Of a stretch of DNA of 64,000 nucleotides, positions 48,231 to 57,345 are shown piece after piece. How positions within the stretch are numbered: the first letter of the stretch is position 1; each line of letters begins with the position of its first letter. Source of the stretch: Thermanaerosceptrum fracticalcis (GTDB lineage Bacteria; Bacillota; Peptococcia; DRI-13); assembly GCF_000746025.2 (NCBI RefSeq), contig NZ_CP045798.1:482501-546500 (forward strand), written 5' to 3'. Position numbers and translations under genes: made by a program. Below the pieces are notes generated by a model, which was given only the letters and a program-made list of their open reading frames with translations, was not told the origin of the DNA and did not search any database.

Positions 48231-48503
48231 ATGACAAACATCAACGAGGAAAACATTGTGCTAGTGGACGAGGACGGTGAAGAACACGAATTCGCTTTAA
48301 TTGATGTGATCGAGGTCGACGGGGAAGAGTATGCTATCTTGGAGCCTTTAGATGGTGACGAGGATATAAGTGAAGCCATTATCTTAAAAATCGGTAAAGA
48401 TGAAAACGGCGAAGATATCCTATATGATATTGAAGATGATGAAGAATGGGAAAAAGTTGCCGATAGATGGCAGGAAATGATTGAAGAGGATGAAGAAGAA
48501 TAG
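48231..48503 (+). CDS. DUF1292 (YrzB-like) acidic protein
   Basis: 90 residues from ATG 48231 (GAAAGAGGTGG upstream). It is extremely acidic. The core IVLVDEDGEEHEFALIDVIEVDGEEYAILEPLDGDED matches DUF1292, a small protein in the alaS-ireB-ruvX-DUF1292 neighbourhood of Firmicutes. The function is not known. Its own promoter and terminator suggest separate regulation here, which follows from the acyltransferase gene having split the ancestral order. Confidence 0.93.
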   Translation: MTNINEENIVLVDEDGEEHEFALIDVIEVDGEEYAILEPLDGDEDISEAIILKIGKDENGEDILYDIEDDEEWEKVADRWQEMIEEDEEE

Positions 48504-48517
48504 CTTGTAATCGATAG

Positions 48518-48548
48518 GCCCTTTGTCTAATGGACATAGGGCTTTTTT
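48518..48548 (+). terminator. Terminator after the DUF1292 gene
   Basis: A 10-bp stem GCCCTTTGTC/GACATAGGGC (one mismatch) is followed by six Ts. Confidence 0.85.
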
Positions 48549-48635
48549 CTTTGTGTATTTGGGTAAAGTGAATAAATCCCGGTGGTTAAGGACATGGTGT
48601 AAATGAGTAAAACAAGGGTGTAAAGGAGGAATAGT

Positions 48636-50060
48636 GTGGCAAAACAATTTTTAATTAGCTTTGTTTTATTGATCACTATGGGAACATGCCCGCTATTCGC
48701 CTTACCAACTAAGCAGGAATTAATCATTGAGGGAGTCAAAGTGAATGGTATACCTGTAGGAGGCAAATCATATGCCGAGTTGTTAAAAATCCTGGACCAT
48801 CAGGAGAAAAAAATCATAAACAAAAAAATCACGGTGCATATTCCGGAGGTTACAAAGACGGAATTTATAAGTTATGAAAAAGCGGGCATTGAAATTGATA
48901 AGGAGAGAATCTGGTCTGCCGCCAGTTCCATCGGTAAAGGAGGAAACTGGTGGAGCAGAGCCTGGTTAAGGTGGCAGGTACAAAGAAGGGGTTATGATAT
49001 ACCTTTATATCTTAAATTAGATAAGGGTAAAGCTTTTCACACCCTGCACACACTGGCCAAGCCCTGGCGAAAGGAGCCCCAGGATGCGAGGTTAATGGTT
49101 ACCCGTAATGATAAGGTGGTTATCCTCCCGGAGATAGAGGGTAGAAGCATTCCTGTACCGGTAGTCTTGGAAGAGTTAGAGAACAAAGTAAAAATATCGG
49201 GCTCCGAACCAATCGCTTTAACCCTTACTTTCCAACGGGAAAAACCGTCCCGCACGGCCAAGGACCTGCAGGATTATAAAATAACGGGGTTGATTGCCAA
49301 ATTCTCGACCCAATTTAACCCTGCCAACATCAACCGCAGCGACAATATACGTTTAGCGGCTTTAGCCTTAGACAATTTTTTTCTCAAACCCGGCCAGCAG
49401 TTTTCCTTTAATGAAATTGTGGGTCCCCGGACCAAGGAAGCGGGCTACAATGAAGCCACCATCATTCAAAATAATGAGTTTGTCTCAGGTGTGGGCGGGG
49501 GTGTTTGCCAGGTATCTACTACCTTATACAATACGGTGCTGCGGGCTAATTTAAAGATCATTGAGCGTTCACCCCATTCCCTGATTATTCCCTATGTGGA
49601 ACCTGGCCTCGATGCTACTGTGGTTTACGGCTACAGAGATTTTAAGTTCCTGAATAATACGGAAGGATGTCTCATTATCAAAACGGTCGTTTACCAAAAC
49701 ACCATAACATGTAAGATTTACGGGCTGGAAAGGCCGGAACAGAAAGTGGTAATCAAAAGTTTTCAAGAAAAAGTCATTGAGCCTAAGACGATATACCGGG
49801 AAGACCCTACGGTGCCTAAAGGGCAGTATATTGTAGAAAAAAAAGGCAGCCGGGGTTGGGTCATTCGGGTGGAAAGACATATTTACCGGAATGGTCAGCT
49901 GGTATACTCGGAGGTAATTTCTCGGGACCTTTACCCTCCCGTTCATCGTATCATTAAGACCTTTTCCGCGGAGGATCTGGAAATATCCCAACCAACTGAA
50001 ACACCTTCGTCAGGAGTGCCAGCTTCCCTTTATTGTCCACAAGTCGCCCCTGTAGTATAA
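48636..50060 (+). CDS. VanW family protein with G5 domain
   Basis: 474 residues from GTG 48636 (TAAAGGAGG upstream). It has an N-terminal signal (about 3-23), then a peptidoglycan-binding-like region (about 25-200). The VanW core follows (about 235-350) with QFSFNEIVGPRTKEAGYNEA, SGVGGGVCQVSTTLYN and YGYRDFKFLNNT. The last part (about 385-445) reads as a G5 domain. The fold suggests wall binding, but VanW has no known reaction, and the name does not imply vancomycin resistance. It lies just before mltG, another wall protein. Confidence 0.9.
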   Translation: MAKQFLISFVLLITMGTCPLFALPTKQELIIEGVKVNGIPVGGKSYAELLKILDHQEKKIINKKITVHIPEVTKTEFISYEKAGIEIDKERIWSAASSIGKGGNWWSRAWLRWQVQRRGYDIPLYLKLDKGKAFHTLHTLAKPWRKEPQDARLMVTRNDKVVILPEIEGRSIPVPVVLEELENKVKISGSEPIALTLTFQREKPSRTAKDLQDYKITGLIAKFSTQFNPANINRSDNIRLAALALDNFFLKPGQQFSFNEIVGPRTKEAGYNEATIIQNNEFVSGVGGGVCQVSTTLYNTVLRANLKIIERSPHSLIIPYVEPGLDATVVYGYRDFKFLNNTEGCLIIKTVVYQNTITCKIYGLERPEQKVVIKSFQEKVIEPKTIYREDPTVPKGQYIVEKKGSRGWVIRVERHIYRNGQLVYSEVISRDLYPPVHRIIKTFSAEDLEISQPTETPSSGVPASLYCPQVAPVV

Positions 50061-50093
50061 TAGACAATCATGGACAAAAAAGGAGATAAGGTG

Positions 50094-51125
50094 ATGAATC
50101 CCCCCTTGATGCCTACTAAGAAAAGAACAGCGGGACCGGTCATCGGCTTTGTGGCCTTGCTCCTAGCTGTGGTTATGACTATGGGCGCAATTTTTTACGG
50201 CCAATTGGGGCCGGCAGTTCCCGGCAGCAGTGAGGAAAAACTCTTTATTATTGAACACGGTGCTGCTCCGGGCAAAATTGCTGCAGACCTGCAGAAAGAG
50301 GGTCTTATCAAAAATGCCCAGACCTTTTTATTGTACAGCCGTTTGACGGGCAAGATCGACAAATTCAAATCAGGTCAGTATTTAATCAGCCCCTCCTTTA
50401 ATGTTCCCCAGATTGTTGATCTTCTCGTAAAAGGGAAAGTTGCCACCATCACTTTTACCATTCCCGAGGGTTATCATCTGAGGCAGATAGCCGATGTTTT
50501 TGTGAAGGCAGGTATATCTACGGAGGAAGAGTTTTGGCGGGTTGTTAAGGATGGAAACTTTAACTACCCGTTTCTCAAAGACTTACCTCGCAATGAGCGG
50601 AGGCTGGAAGGCTACCTGTTTCCAGAAACCTATATTATCCCTAAAGGTATGAAAACTGAACAGGTTATTGATTTGATGCTCAGGCAGTTTGACCAGGTTT
50701 ACAAAAAACTACCCTCCAACAAGTCTAATCTTACCATGCATGAGGTAGTTACCCTGGCTTCCATTGTGGAAGGGGAGTCCAGGCTCGATGCGGAAAGGCC
50801 GCTGATTGCTTCTGTTTTTCTTAACCGCCTTAAGATCAATATGAAACTTGATTCAGATGCTACCGTCCAGTATCTCTTTGATAAAAGAAAAGAGCGGGTT
50901 TTATACAAGGATTTGGAAATCGATTCACCCTACAATACCTACCGTAACCGGGGGCTGCCCCCCGGGCCCATAGGCAGCCCGGGCGAGGCTTCTTTACGTG
51001 CCGTACTGGTCCCGGCTCAATCCAATTACCTGTATTTTGTGGCCAAGAAAGACGGCAGTGGGCAGCATGTTTTTGCTGCCACTCATGATGAGCATATCCG
51101 TAATAAACAGCGTCTGGGTTATTAG
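50094..51125 (+). CDS. mltG: Endolytic murein transglycosylase MltG
   Basis: 343 residues from ATG 50094 (AAAAAGGAGATA upstream; ATG 50070 precedes that site). An N-terminal membrane helix (about 13-35) is followed by a LysM-like subdomain and the YceG catalytic domain. The catalytic Glu is in ASIVEGESRL (about 222), with FLNRLKINMKLDSDATVQY and YNTYRNRGLPPGPIGSPGEASLRAVL. MltG cuts nascent glycan strands and sets their length. The gene precedes trmR-trhP, a common Firmicutes order. Confidence 0.96.
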   Translation: MNPPLMPTKKRTAGPVIGFVALLLAVVMTMGAIFYGQLGPAVPGSSEEKLFIIEHGAAPGKIAADLQKEGLIKNAQTFLLYSRLTGKIDKFKSGQYLISPSFNVPQIVDLLVKGKVATITFTIPEGYHLRQIADVFVKAGISTEEEFWRVVKDGNFNYPFLKDLPRNERRLEGYLFPETYIIPKGMKTEQVIDLMLRQFDQVYKKLPSNKSNLTMHEVVTLASIVEGESRLDAERPLIASVFLNRLKINMKLDSDATVQYLFDKRKERVLYKDLEIDSPYNTYRNRGLPPGPIGSPGEASLRAVLVPAQSNYLYFVAKKDGSGQHVFAATHDEHIRNKQRLGY

Positions 51126-51137
51126 CGAGGTGTCAAA

Positions 51138-51803
51138 GTGTCTGAGATTGTGTGGCCCAATCTGGTTAAATTTATTCAGGATATGGTTCCGGAAAGGTCA
51201 GGCTTACTGAAAGAGCTGGAAATGGAATGCCAGGCGGAGCATATCCCCATGATTCAGCCTCAGGTTGGGCAGTTTCTTTTGCTCCTATTATCTATCCACA
51301 AGCCGGTGCGCATTTTAGAGATTGGCACAGCTATCGGCTATTCTACACTATGGTTTACCCAGGCCCTGCAAGATACAAGGGGTCACATCACCACCATTGA
51401 ATTGGATAAGGATAGGTATGAGCGAGCCTGTGCCAATTTCCTGAGGGCGGGAGTCGCCGGCAGAATTACTCCGCTCTTGGGAGATGCCAATGAACTATTA
51501 CCAACTTTAAAGGGGCCCTATGATTTTATCTTCATCGATGCGGCCAAGGGGCAGTATGGGGAGTTTTTCGCCAAAGCCTGGGCTCTTCTCGCACCCGCTG
51601 GAGTAATTGTCATGGACAATATCTTTTTAAATGGCTGGGTTATCGACATGACCTGGCCCCATCGCCGGAAAAAAACCATGGTGGTAAGAGTCAGGGACCT
51701 TTTAGAGAACATTACCTCCCATCCGGATTTGTTAACCTCCCTGATCCCCTTGGGGGATGGGCTTTCTGTATCCATAAGGAGAAATGCACATGAAAAAAGT
51801 TGA
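51138..51803 (+). CDS. trmR: tRNA 5-hydroxyuridine methyltransferase TrmR
   Basis: 221 residues from GTG 51138, 12 bases after mltG (GCGAGGTG upstream). It is a class I SAM methyltransferase of the O-methyltransferase family: ILEIGTAIGYSTLWF (SAM motif I), TIELDKDRYERACANF and DFIFIDAAKGQY (metal-binding Asp). In Bacillus the orthologue YrrM methylates ho5U34 to mo5U34 in tRNA. The next gene makes the ho5U34 substrate, which supports TrmR over a catechol-type enzyme. It overlaps trhP by 14 bases. Confidence 0.9.
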   Translation: MSEIVWPNLVKFIQDMVPERSGLLKELEMECQAEHIPMIQPQVGQFLLLLLSIHKPVRILEIGTAIGYSTLWFTQALQDTRGHITTIELDKDRYERACANFLRAGVAGRITPLLGDANELLPTLKGPYDFIFIDAAKGQYGEFFAKAWALLAPAGVIVMDNIFLNGWVIDMTWPHRRKKTMVVRVRDLLENITSHPDLLTSLIPLGDGLSVSIRRNAHEKS

Positions 51804-53037
51804 GCTTCTCGCTCCTGCCGGTAATTTGGAAAAATTAAAGATGGCCGTCCATTACGGCGCAGATGCTGTATATTTGGGTGGCAAAAAATTTGGCCTCCGG
51901 GCGGCGGCGGGAAATTTTACAACAGAAGAAATGATAGAGGGGGTAAAGTTTGCCCACGAGCGACATGCAAAAGTTTACGTTACAGTGAATATCTTTGCCC
52001 ATAATGATGATTTGCACGGGCTAAAGGAGTATTTGCAAGAACTGGAGAGTTTGGGGGCAGACGGCATTATCCTCTCTGATCCCGGAATCTTTTCTATTAC
52101 CCAGGAAATAATTACCAAAATGGAGATTCATCTTAGCACCCAGGCCAATACTACCAACTGGGCAAGTTGCAAGTTCTGGGAGAAACAAGGTATTAAACGC
52201 ATTGTTTTGGCCCGGGAACTTTCCTTGAAGGAAATAAAAGAAATCAGGGAGAGGACAGATGCCGAATTAGAAGTTTTTGTCCACGGGGCTATGTGCATGT
52301 CTTATTCGGGCCGCTGTCTTCTCAGTAATTACATGGCCGACCGGGATGCCAACCGGGGAGAGTGTGCCCAGCCCTGCCGTTGGAACTATGCTCTGGTAGA
52401 AGAAAAACGCCCCGGCATTTACTACCCTATTGAAGAGGATGAGCGGGGTTCTTATATTTTTAATTCCCAGGACCTTTGCCTTATCCAGTACCTGCCCGAA
52501 TTAATTGAAGCCGGGGTGGACAGCCTTAAAATCGAAGGCCGGATGAAAAGCAGTCATTATGTGGCAACAGTGGTTTATGCCTACCGTAAGGCCCTTGACA
52601 ACTATTATCAAGACCCGGTGAATCACACTTTTAACCCTAAATGGTATGAGGAAATCTTAAAGGTAAGCCACAGGGATTATACGACAGGGTTTTTGTTTGG
52701 TAAACCCACGGCCCAGGCTCATAATTACGGGACCTCTTCCTATCTTCGTTATTATGATTTTGTAGGACTGGTCTTAGATTACGATCCCGTGAGCCGTTGG
52801 GCTACGGTAGAGCAGCGCAATAATTTCCGGGTAGGAGACAAACTGGAGTTTATCGGCCCCAAAACGGATTTGTTCCAGGAAGTACTGACTGCCATGACCG
52901 ATGAGACAGGAACACCCATTGAGGTGGCGCCTCATCCCCAGCAAATCGTGAAAATCCCTGTTTCCCAAAGGGTTAAACCCTGGGATTTAATAAGGCGGGC
53001 AAAGCATGAGGAACAGAATTTGCTTAAAGATTCCTAA
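51790..53037 (+). CDS. trhP: U32-family tRNA hydroxylation protein TrhP
   Basis: 415 residues from ATG 51790, 8 bases after AAGGAG. It begins KVELLAPAGNLEKLKMAVHYGADAVYLGG, and its U32 signature is EVFVHGAMCMSYSGRCLLSNYMADRDANRGECAQPCRW, with Cys residues likely to hold a cluster. Homologues use prephenate to hydroxylate U34 of tRNA. Bacillus has two adjacent paralogues (TrhP1, TrhP2), but only one gene is seen here. It overlaps the DUF4911 gene by 32 bases. Confidence 0.92.
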   Translation: MKKVELLAPAGNLEKLKMAVHYGADAVYLGGKKFGLRAAAGNFTTEEMIEGVKFAHERHAKVYVTVNIFAHNDDLHGLKEYLQELESLGADGIILSDPGIFSITQEIITKMEIHLSTQANTTNWASCKFWEKQGIKRIVLARELSLKEIKEIRERTDAELEVFVHGAMCMSYSGRCLLSNYMADRDANRGECAQPCRWNYALVEEKRPGIYYPIEEDERGSYIFNSQDLCLIQYLPELIEAGVDSLKIEGRMKSSHYVATVVYAYRKALDNYYQDPVNHTFNPKWYEEILKVSHRDYTTGFLFGKPTAQAHNYGTSSYLRYYDFVGLVLDYDPVSRWATVEQRNNFRVGDKLEFIGPKTDLFQEVLTAMTDETGTPIEVAPHPQQIVKIPVSQRVKPWDLIRRAKHEEQNLLKDS

Positions 53038-53212
53038 AAAAGAGATAACCTACTTAACGAAAATCATGGAAGGATATGATAACCTGGGGGTAGTGTCTAC
53101 CATTGACCCCAAAGAGGGGTTGGTCATGATCCATATTACACCGGATACCAGGGATACGGTCAGGGAAATCCTGCACCATCTCCCCTTTGTCACGGATATC
53201 AATGAAGATTAG
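53006..53212 (+). CDS. DUF4911 family small protein
   Basis: 68 residues from ATG 53006 (GGCGGGCAAAG upstream), starting inside the end of trhP. It reads MRNRICLKIPKKEITYLTKIMEGYDNLGVVSTIDPKEGLVMIHITPDTRDTVREIL, an alpha/beta fold like DUF4911, which commonly follows trhP-type genes. The function is not known, but tight overlap suggests it helps tRNA modification or is needed at equal dose. Confidence 0.85.
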   Translation: MRNRICLKIPKKEITYLTKIMEGYDNLGVVSTIDPKEGLVMIHITPDTRDTVREILHHLPFVTDINED

Positions 53213-53240
53213 CTTGCTTAAGCTAATCTTTTATTTTTTT
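53205..53240 (+). terminator. Terminator after the trmR-trhP operon
   Basis: An 11-bp stem AAGATTAGCTT/AAGCTAATCTT with loop GCTT is followed by TTATTTTTTT. It overlaps the DUF4911 stop codon. Confidence 0.9.
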
Positions 53241-53291
53241 CTTGTCTAAAAACATCACGCCCTGGCAAGGCTAAGTGCTGGGAGGATGTAT

Positions 53292-55022
53292 ATGCGAAAA
53301 AGGATTATCAGCATCTTAGGTTTATTTACTGTCTTACTTTTTTTACTGGCAGCGCGCACTGCATATTTACAGCTCTGGGACGGGCCCAACAGCGGGCAAA
53401 CTCTGGCCCAGAAAGCCGTTAAATACCGCTCTCAAGCCATTCCCGGTGAGGAATATTACCGGGGAGAAATTCTGGACCGAAACCTGCAGTCTTTAACGGA
53501 CAGTGGTATCAGACCCACATTAGTCGCCTTTCCCGCCAGTATTAAAAATGTAAAAGAAACTGCCGCGGAACTGGAAAGGCTCATTGGCCTGGAGGCTGAA
53601 TATACGGAAACAACCCTAAAAAAAGGACAAGAATCCCAGGGAAACCGGACGCCCCTGATCCTAAAGGCTAATTTGGATACGGTCCAGGTTGAAATTTTGA
53701 CAACCAGGAAACTTCCGGGGATTGCCGTTCTTCCCATCAAAACAAGGTATGGGCCTAAGGCTGTGGCCAACCACCTGATAGGTCACCTGAACAGTATCAG
53801 TGAAAAACAGTGGAAAAAATTTTCGGAGCAAAAAAGGACGGCGGAAACCAATCCCCGGGTCCCCACTGCTTACAAGATTACGGACAAGATGGGCGTGGCC
53901 GGACTGGAAGCCAAGTTTGAAGATGTCTTAAAGGGTTCCCGTCCGGAAAGCAGGATTATCGGTATTGCCGACGCCAATGGCCAGCTTTTGCAGGGCTTGG
54001 GTTATAAAATACAACATGACCGGGCCGACGCCTGGCGCAATCATCTGGTCTTAACCCTGGACCGCAGGTATCAGGAAATAGTGGAAAAGGTTATGGACGA
54101 GCACATTGGGAGAGGTGCCGTAGTTGTTCTGGATATACCCACGGGAGACGTGTTGGCCGTAGCCAGTCGTCCTAACTTTAATCAAAACGAGGTAGGTAAA
54201 TACCTCACGGGATTTGATGAATTGATTGACCGTACCCAAAGGGTTGCTTTTTTCCCCGGGTCAGTCTTTAAGATGGTAGTCGCTGCCGGAGTTCTGGAAG
54301 AACATTTACTTCAACCGGAAGAAACCTTTACCTGTACCGGTACGTATACTTTTCCTGATGGTACGGAAATTAAATGTTTGCGGGAACATGGCCAGGTTAC
54401 TTTTTACGATGCCGTCAGCAAATCTTGTAATACGACTTTTGTGCAACTGGGCCTTAGACTGGGCAACAGTAAATTAACCGAATATGCTGTAAAACTGGGT
54501 TTTACGGTAAATATCAACAGTAAATCTCCACCGGCCAAACTGGGCAATACATCCATTGGGCAGCAGGGGGTTTTGGTAAGCCCGCTGCAAATCGCCAATC
54601 TCTATGCTACACTTGCCCGTAACGGTGCTTACATAACACCCCGCATTGTAGCCGAGATTAGAAATCATCAGGGTGATTTGATCCAGGAATTTCCTAATAA
54701 ACCACCTGTTCAGGTTATAAGTAACGATACTTGCAATATCCTGAAAAAGGCCCTTGTTTTGACGGCGCAATCAGGTTCAGGCAAACAGGCCTGGGTAGAA
54801 GAAAAGGGAACGGGGGGAAAAACCGGTACGGCCCAAGCCAATGATAAGGATAAGGTAATCGCCTGGTTTGCCGGTTTTACGCCCGTGGAAAATCCTCGCC
54901 TGGCTATTGCCGTCATGATTGAAGAAAACGAGGGAGGACACAATTCAGGTTTAAGGGGGGGCGATAATGCTGCACCCGTGTTTAAGAAAATAGCGGAAGA
55001 GATTTTTAAAATTGATAATTAA
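53292..55022 (+). CDS. Class B penicillin-binding protein (transpeptidase)
   Basis: 576 residues from ATG 53292, 7 bases after GGGAGG; ATG 53286 is too close to it. An N-terminal membrane anchor (about 5-22) is followed by a dimerisation domain (about 50-230), then a transpeptidase domain. The three active-site motifs are in order: SVFK (in FFPGSVFKM, about 318), SCN (in SKSCNTTF) and KTG (in GGKTGTAQ, about 508). It crosslinks peptidoglycan and binds beta-lactams. No PASTA repeats are seen, unlike SpoVD or Pbp2x. Its exact role in elongation, division or sporulation is not clear. Confidence 0.92.
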   Translation: MRKRIISILGLFTVLLFLLAARTAYLQLWDGPNSGQTLAQKAVKYRSQAIPGEEYYRGEILDRNLQSLTDSGIRPTLVAFPASIKNVKETAAELERLIGLEAEYTETTLKKGQESQGNRTPLILKANLDTVQVEILTTRKLPGIAVLPIKTRYGPKAVANHLIGHLNSISEKQWKKFSEQKRTAETNPRVPTAYKITDKMGVAGLEAKFEDVLKGSRPESRIIGIADANGQLLQGLGYKIQHDRADAWRNHLVLTLDRRYQEIVEKVMDEHIGRGAVVVLDIPTGDVLAVASRPNFNQNEVGKYLTGFDELIDRTQRVAFFPGSVFKMVVAAGVLEEHLLQPEETFTCTGTYTFPDGTEIKCLREHGQVTFYDAVSKSCNTTFVQLGLRLGNSKLTEYAVKLGFTVNINSKSPPAKLGNTSIGQQGVLVSPLQIANLYATLARNGAYITPRIVAEIRNHQGDLIQEFPNKPPVQVISNDTCNILKKALVLTAQSGSGKQAWVEEKGTGGKTGTAQANDKDKVIAWFAGFTPVENPRLAIAVMIEENEGGHNSGLRGGDNAAPVFKKIAEEIFKIDN

Positions 55023-55026
55023 TTTC

Positions 55027-55050
55027 AGCCAGGCTGCGGCCTGGCTTTTC
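55027..55050 (+). terminator. Terminator after the penicillin-binding protein gene
   Basis: An 8-bp stem AGCCAGGC/GCCTGGCT with loop TGCG, then TTTC. Confidence 0.82.
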
Positions 55051-55094
55051 TGCCAATAATTCATTAAATCGAAGCTGGGGAGGATAAGCATGAG

Positions 55095-55124
55095 TTGACA
55101 TAAAATTAAAAAATAGTGTACAGT
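55095..55124 (+). promoter_or_regulatory. Sigma-A promoter of the EamA transporter gene
   Basis: TTGACA, an 18-nt spacer and TACAGT, about 42 bases before the start codon. Confidence 0.7.
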
Positions 55125-55165
55125 TTTATTGTTGTTTTATTTATAACAGGAGATGAAGTTGAGAC

Positions 55166-56104
55166 GTGTTTAAGAATACCCATTTAGCCACGTATATGTT
55201 TTTAATGCTAACGGTAGCCATCTGGGGTGGTACCTTTGTGGCCGTAAAAATTATTGTTGCCGATGTAGCTCCTCTGGTTGGCGCTTTTCTTCGTTTTTTG
55301 CTAGCATCTTTGTGCTTAATTCCGGTATTAATCTATAAGGAAAAAAGCACTGCCCTTGTTTCCAAAAGAGATATACCACTGCTCATCCTCCTGGGCTTAT
55401 CGGGCATTACTTTTTATAACTTCTTTTTCTTCAACGGGTTGGCTATGACAAGTTCTATTAATGGTGGGTTAATCATCGCTTTTTCCCCTGTTTTAACCAC
55501 TGTATTATCACCCTTTATCCTGGGAGAAAACTTAAGGCTTCGTCAGGTCCTGGGTTTTGTCATCTCCTTAAGCGGGGTAATATTTATTATTTCCAAAGGT
55601 TCACTGTCCCTGTTGGCATCTTTGCAGGTGAATAAGGGAGATATTTATATCAGTGCCGGAGCATTCTGCTGGTCTGTATACTCCATGGGCGGTAAGATTG
55701 CTACCAGAAAATACAGTCCTCTGCTTAGTACAACCTATGCCTGTACGCTGGGGACCTTTTTCTTATTGATAGCGGCGTTCCCTCAGTTACAGAGTTTTTC
55801 CCTGCAGCAGTTGACTTATAAAAGTATGACAGCCCTCATTTTTATGGGTGTGGTTGCTTCCGCCCTGAGTTTCGTCTGGTGGTATGACGGCATCAAAAAA
55901 ATCGGTGCCAGTAAAGCTGCCATCTTTCAAAACTTTATCCCGGTTTTTTCTGCCCTCTTTTCTGTGCTGATTCTGGGGGAAAAGTTCAAAATCTATCACT
56001 TTTCGGGTGCTGTACTGGTAATTCTGGGTGTGCTCATCAGTAATCAAAAGAGAAACTGCTTCTCCCGCCTCAGTTCTGTTGTTAAAAATCCCGATCACCT
56101 TTGA
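55166..56104 (+). CDS. EamA/DMT family transporter
   Basis: 312 residues from GTG 55166 (CAGGAGATG about 12 bases upstream). Ten transmembrane helices in two EamA repeats (about 8-135 and 155-295) fit the drug/metabolite transporter fold: MLTVAIWGGTFVAVKI, PVLTTVLSPFILGENLRLRQVLGFVISLSGV, and ALFSVLILGEKFKIYHFSGAVLVILGV. The substrate is not evident. Members export amino acids, nucleosides or other small metabolites. It stands alone and converges on the nptA-like gene. Confidence 0.92.
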   Translation: MFKNTHLATYMFLMLTVAIWGGTFVAVKIIVADVAPLVGAFLRFLLASLCLIPVLIYKEKSTALVSKRDIPLLILLGLSGITFYNFFFFNGLAMTSSINGGLIIAFSPVLTTVLSPFILGENLRLRQVLGFVISLSGVIFIISKGSLSLLASLQVNKGDIYISAGAFCWSVYSMGGKIATRKYSPLLSTTYACTLGTFFLLIAAFPQLQSFSLQQLTYKSMTALIFMGVVASALSFVWWYDGIKKIGASKAAIFQNFIPVFSALFSVLILGEKFKIYHFSGAVLVILGVLISNQKRNCFSRLSSVVKNPDHL

Positions 56105-56175
56105 CACCATTATAAACCTCCTTGGTAGTTTTCCCGGTTTATTATGCTGCAGGTGAAAGGGAATAAACTTAAAAG

Positions 56176-57096
56176 TTATTTTCGTTTTTCCGGAATGATA
56201 AGGGTGAGAAATTTAGTAAAGGGGCGAAGAAAGGGCAGCATGAGCAGGGAGGAAATGACATTAAAAAAGGTATGGGTATTGGCGATTTGGTGGGTCAAGG
56301 TTGAACTGATGGCCACCATGGCTTGGGCAAAAGGGGAAATAAAGGGGTAAAAAAGGATAACACCGAAAAGATTGATAAAAACGTGGGCCCAGGCTACTCT
56401 TTTGGCCGTGGTATTGGCAGATAAGCTGGCCAATAAGGTGGTGACGCAGGTACCTACATTAGAACCAAGGATTAATCCTGTTGCCGTAAGAAGAGAAATC
56501 TGGCCATTTTTGGCCAGGACCATGATTAAACCGGAAAATACACTGCTTGACTGGATTATCCCTGTGACAACCATCCCATAAATAATAGCTGTTAAAGGAT
56601 GAGACGCGGTACGCAGGATATCCTGGATAACGGAAAAGGCCTCCGGGGACAGAAAAGATGTACTAATTGTTTTCATTCCACCAAAAATTAAAGCTAGGCC
56701 TAAGATAAGTTTCCCAAGGTTTCTCCAGCGGTAAAACGGTATAAGACAACAACCTAACACCCCGAGGGGCAGGGCCAGGTTTTCCACAGGGAAAGCCAGT
56801 ATTTGGGCGGTAATTGTGGTGCCAATATTGGCGCCCAGGACGATACCCAAAGCCTGGGACAATTCCAGGATACCGCTGTGCACCAAACCTACTGTGACAA
56901 CAGACACCGCACTGCTGGATTGTAAAACAGCGGTCACCACGGTTCCCCAAAATAAGCCTTGCAGGGGGGAAGAGGTATAGCGGCGCAAGGCACTAGCCAT
57001 TGGACCATTGGCCATTTTGCTTAGGGAAGTGTTTAAAAGGAGGATACCACAGGCAAAAAGCGTTAAACCACTTACAAAGTAAAAAGCTATCAGCAT
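56176..57096 (-). CDS. Na/Pi-cotransporter family protein (NptA-like)
   Basis: 306 residues on the reverse strand, start ATG at 57096 with TTGAGG about 7 bases upstream. Two inverted repeats each hold the QSSS motif of the family (TAVLQSSSAVSVVTVG and GIIQSSSVFSGLIM), with GANIGTT and GSNVGTC. About eight membrane helices are present. It lacks the C-terminal PhoU domain found in many homologues, so it is the short form. It probably takes up phosphate with sodium. It is the only reverse-strand gene in the second half of the window and diverges from the hdr operon. Confidence 0.93.
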   Translation of the reverse strand: MLIAFYFVSGLTLFACGILLLNTSLSKMANGPMASALRRYTSSPLQGLFWGTVVTAVLQSSSAVSVVTVGLVHSGILELSQALGIVLGANIGTTITAQILAFPVENLALPLGVLGCCLIPFYRWRNLGKLILGLALIFGGMKTISTSFLSPEAFSVIQDILRTASHPLTAIIYGMVVTGIIQSSSVFSGLIMVLAKNGQISLLTATGLILGSNVGTCVTTLLASLSANTTAKRVAWAHVFINLFGVILFYPFISPFAQAMVAISSTLTHQIANTHTFFNVISSLLMLPFLRPFTKFLTLIIPEKRK

Positions 57097-57250
57097 GTTA
57101 ACCTCAATTCTGTTTAACTAAAAAGAAAGTATTAGTAGTTTTTATTACCAATGGGAACGTATTATTCTTTTCTTTCGAGAGTAAGCAGAAATCCAAAACA
57201 TATAAAATATTTATATGAAAAATGAACAAAAAATTTGGGAAGGAAATTGT

Positions 57251-57279
57251 TTGTTCGAGGAGAAAATATAAGGTATAAT
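57251..57279 (+). promoter_or_regulatory. Promoter of the hdr operon
   Basis: TTGTTC, a 17-nt spacer and TATAAT, about 67 bases before the hdrC start. A partial sigma-H-like match overlaps (AAGGAAAT at 57240, then GGAGAAAAT after 11 bases, with GAAA in place of GAAT). The region 57097-57345 is AT-rich and has no gene. Confidence 0.6.
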
Positions 57280-57345
57280 AAGTGAAAATTGTTACATTTA
57301 TGAGTTGACTCAATGTTAAAAAACCTGGAGGAAGTGAGGGTGTTT

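Noticed and set aside
48636-50060. VanW gene as a vancomycin resistance gene
   Set aside because: There is no vanA/B, vanH, vanX or vanRS gene nearby; VanW-domain proteins are common in clostridia without resistance.
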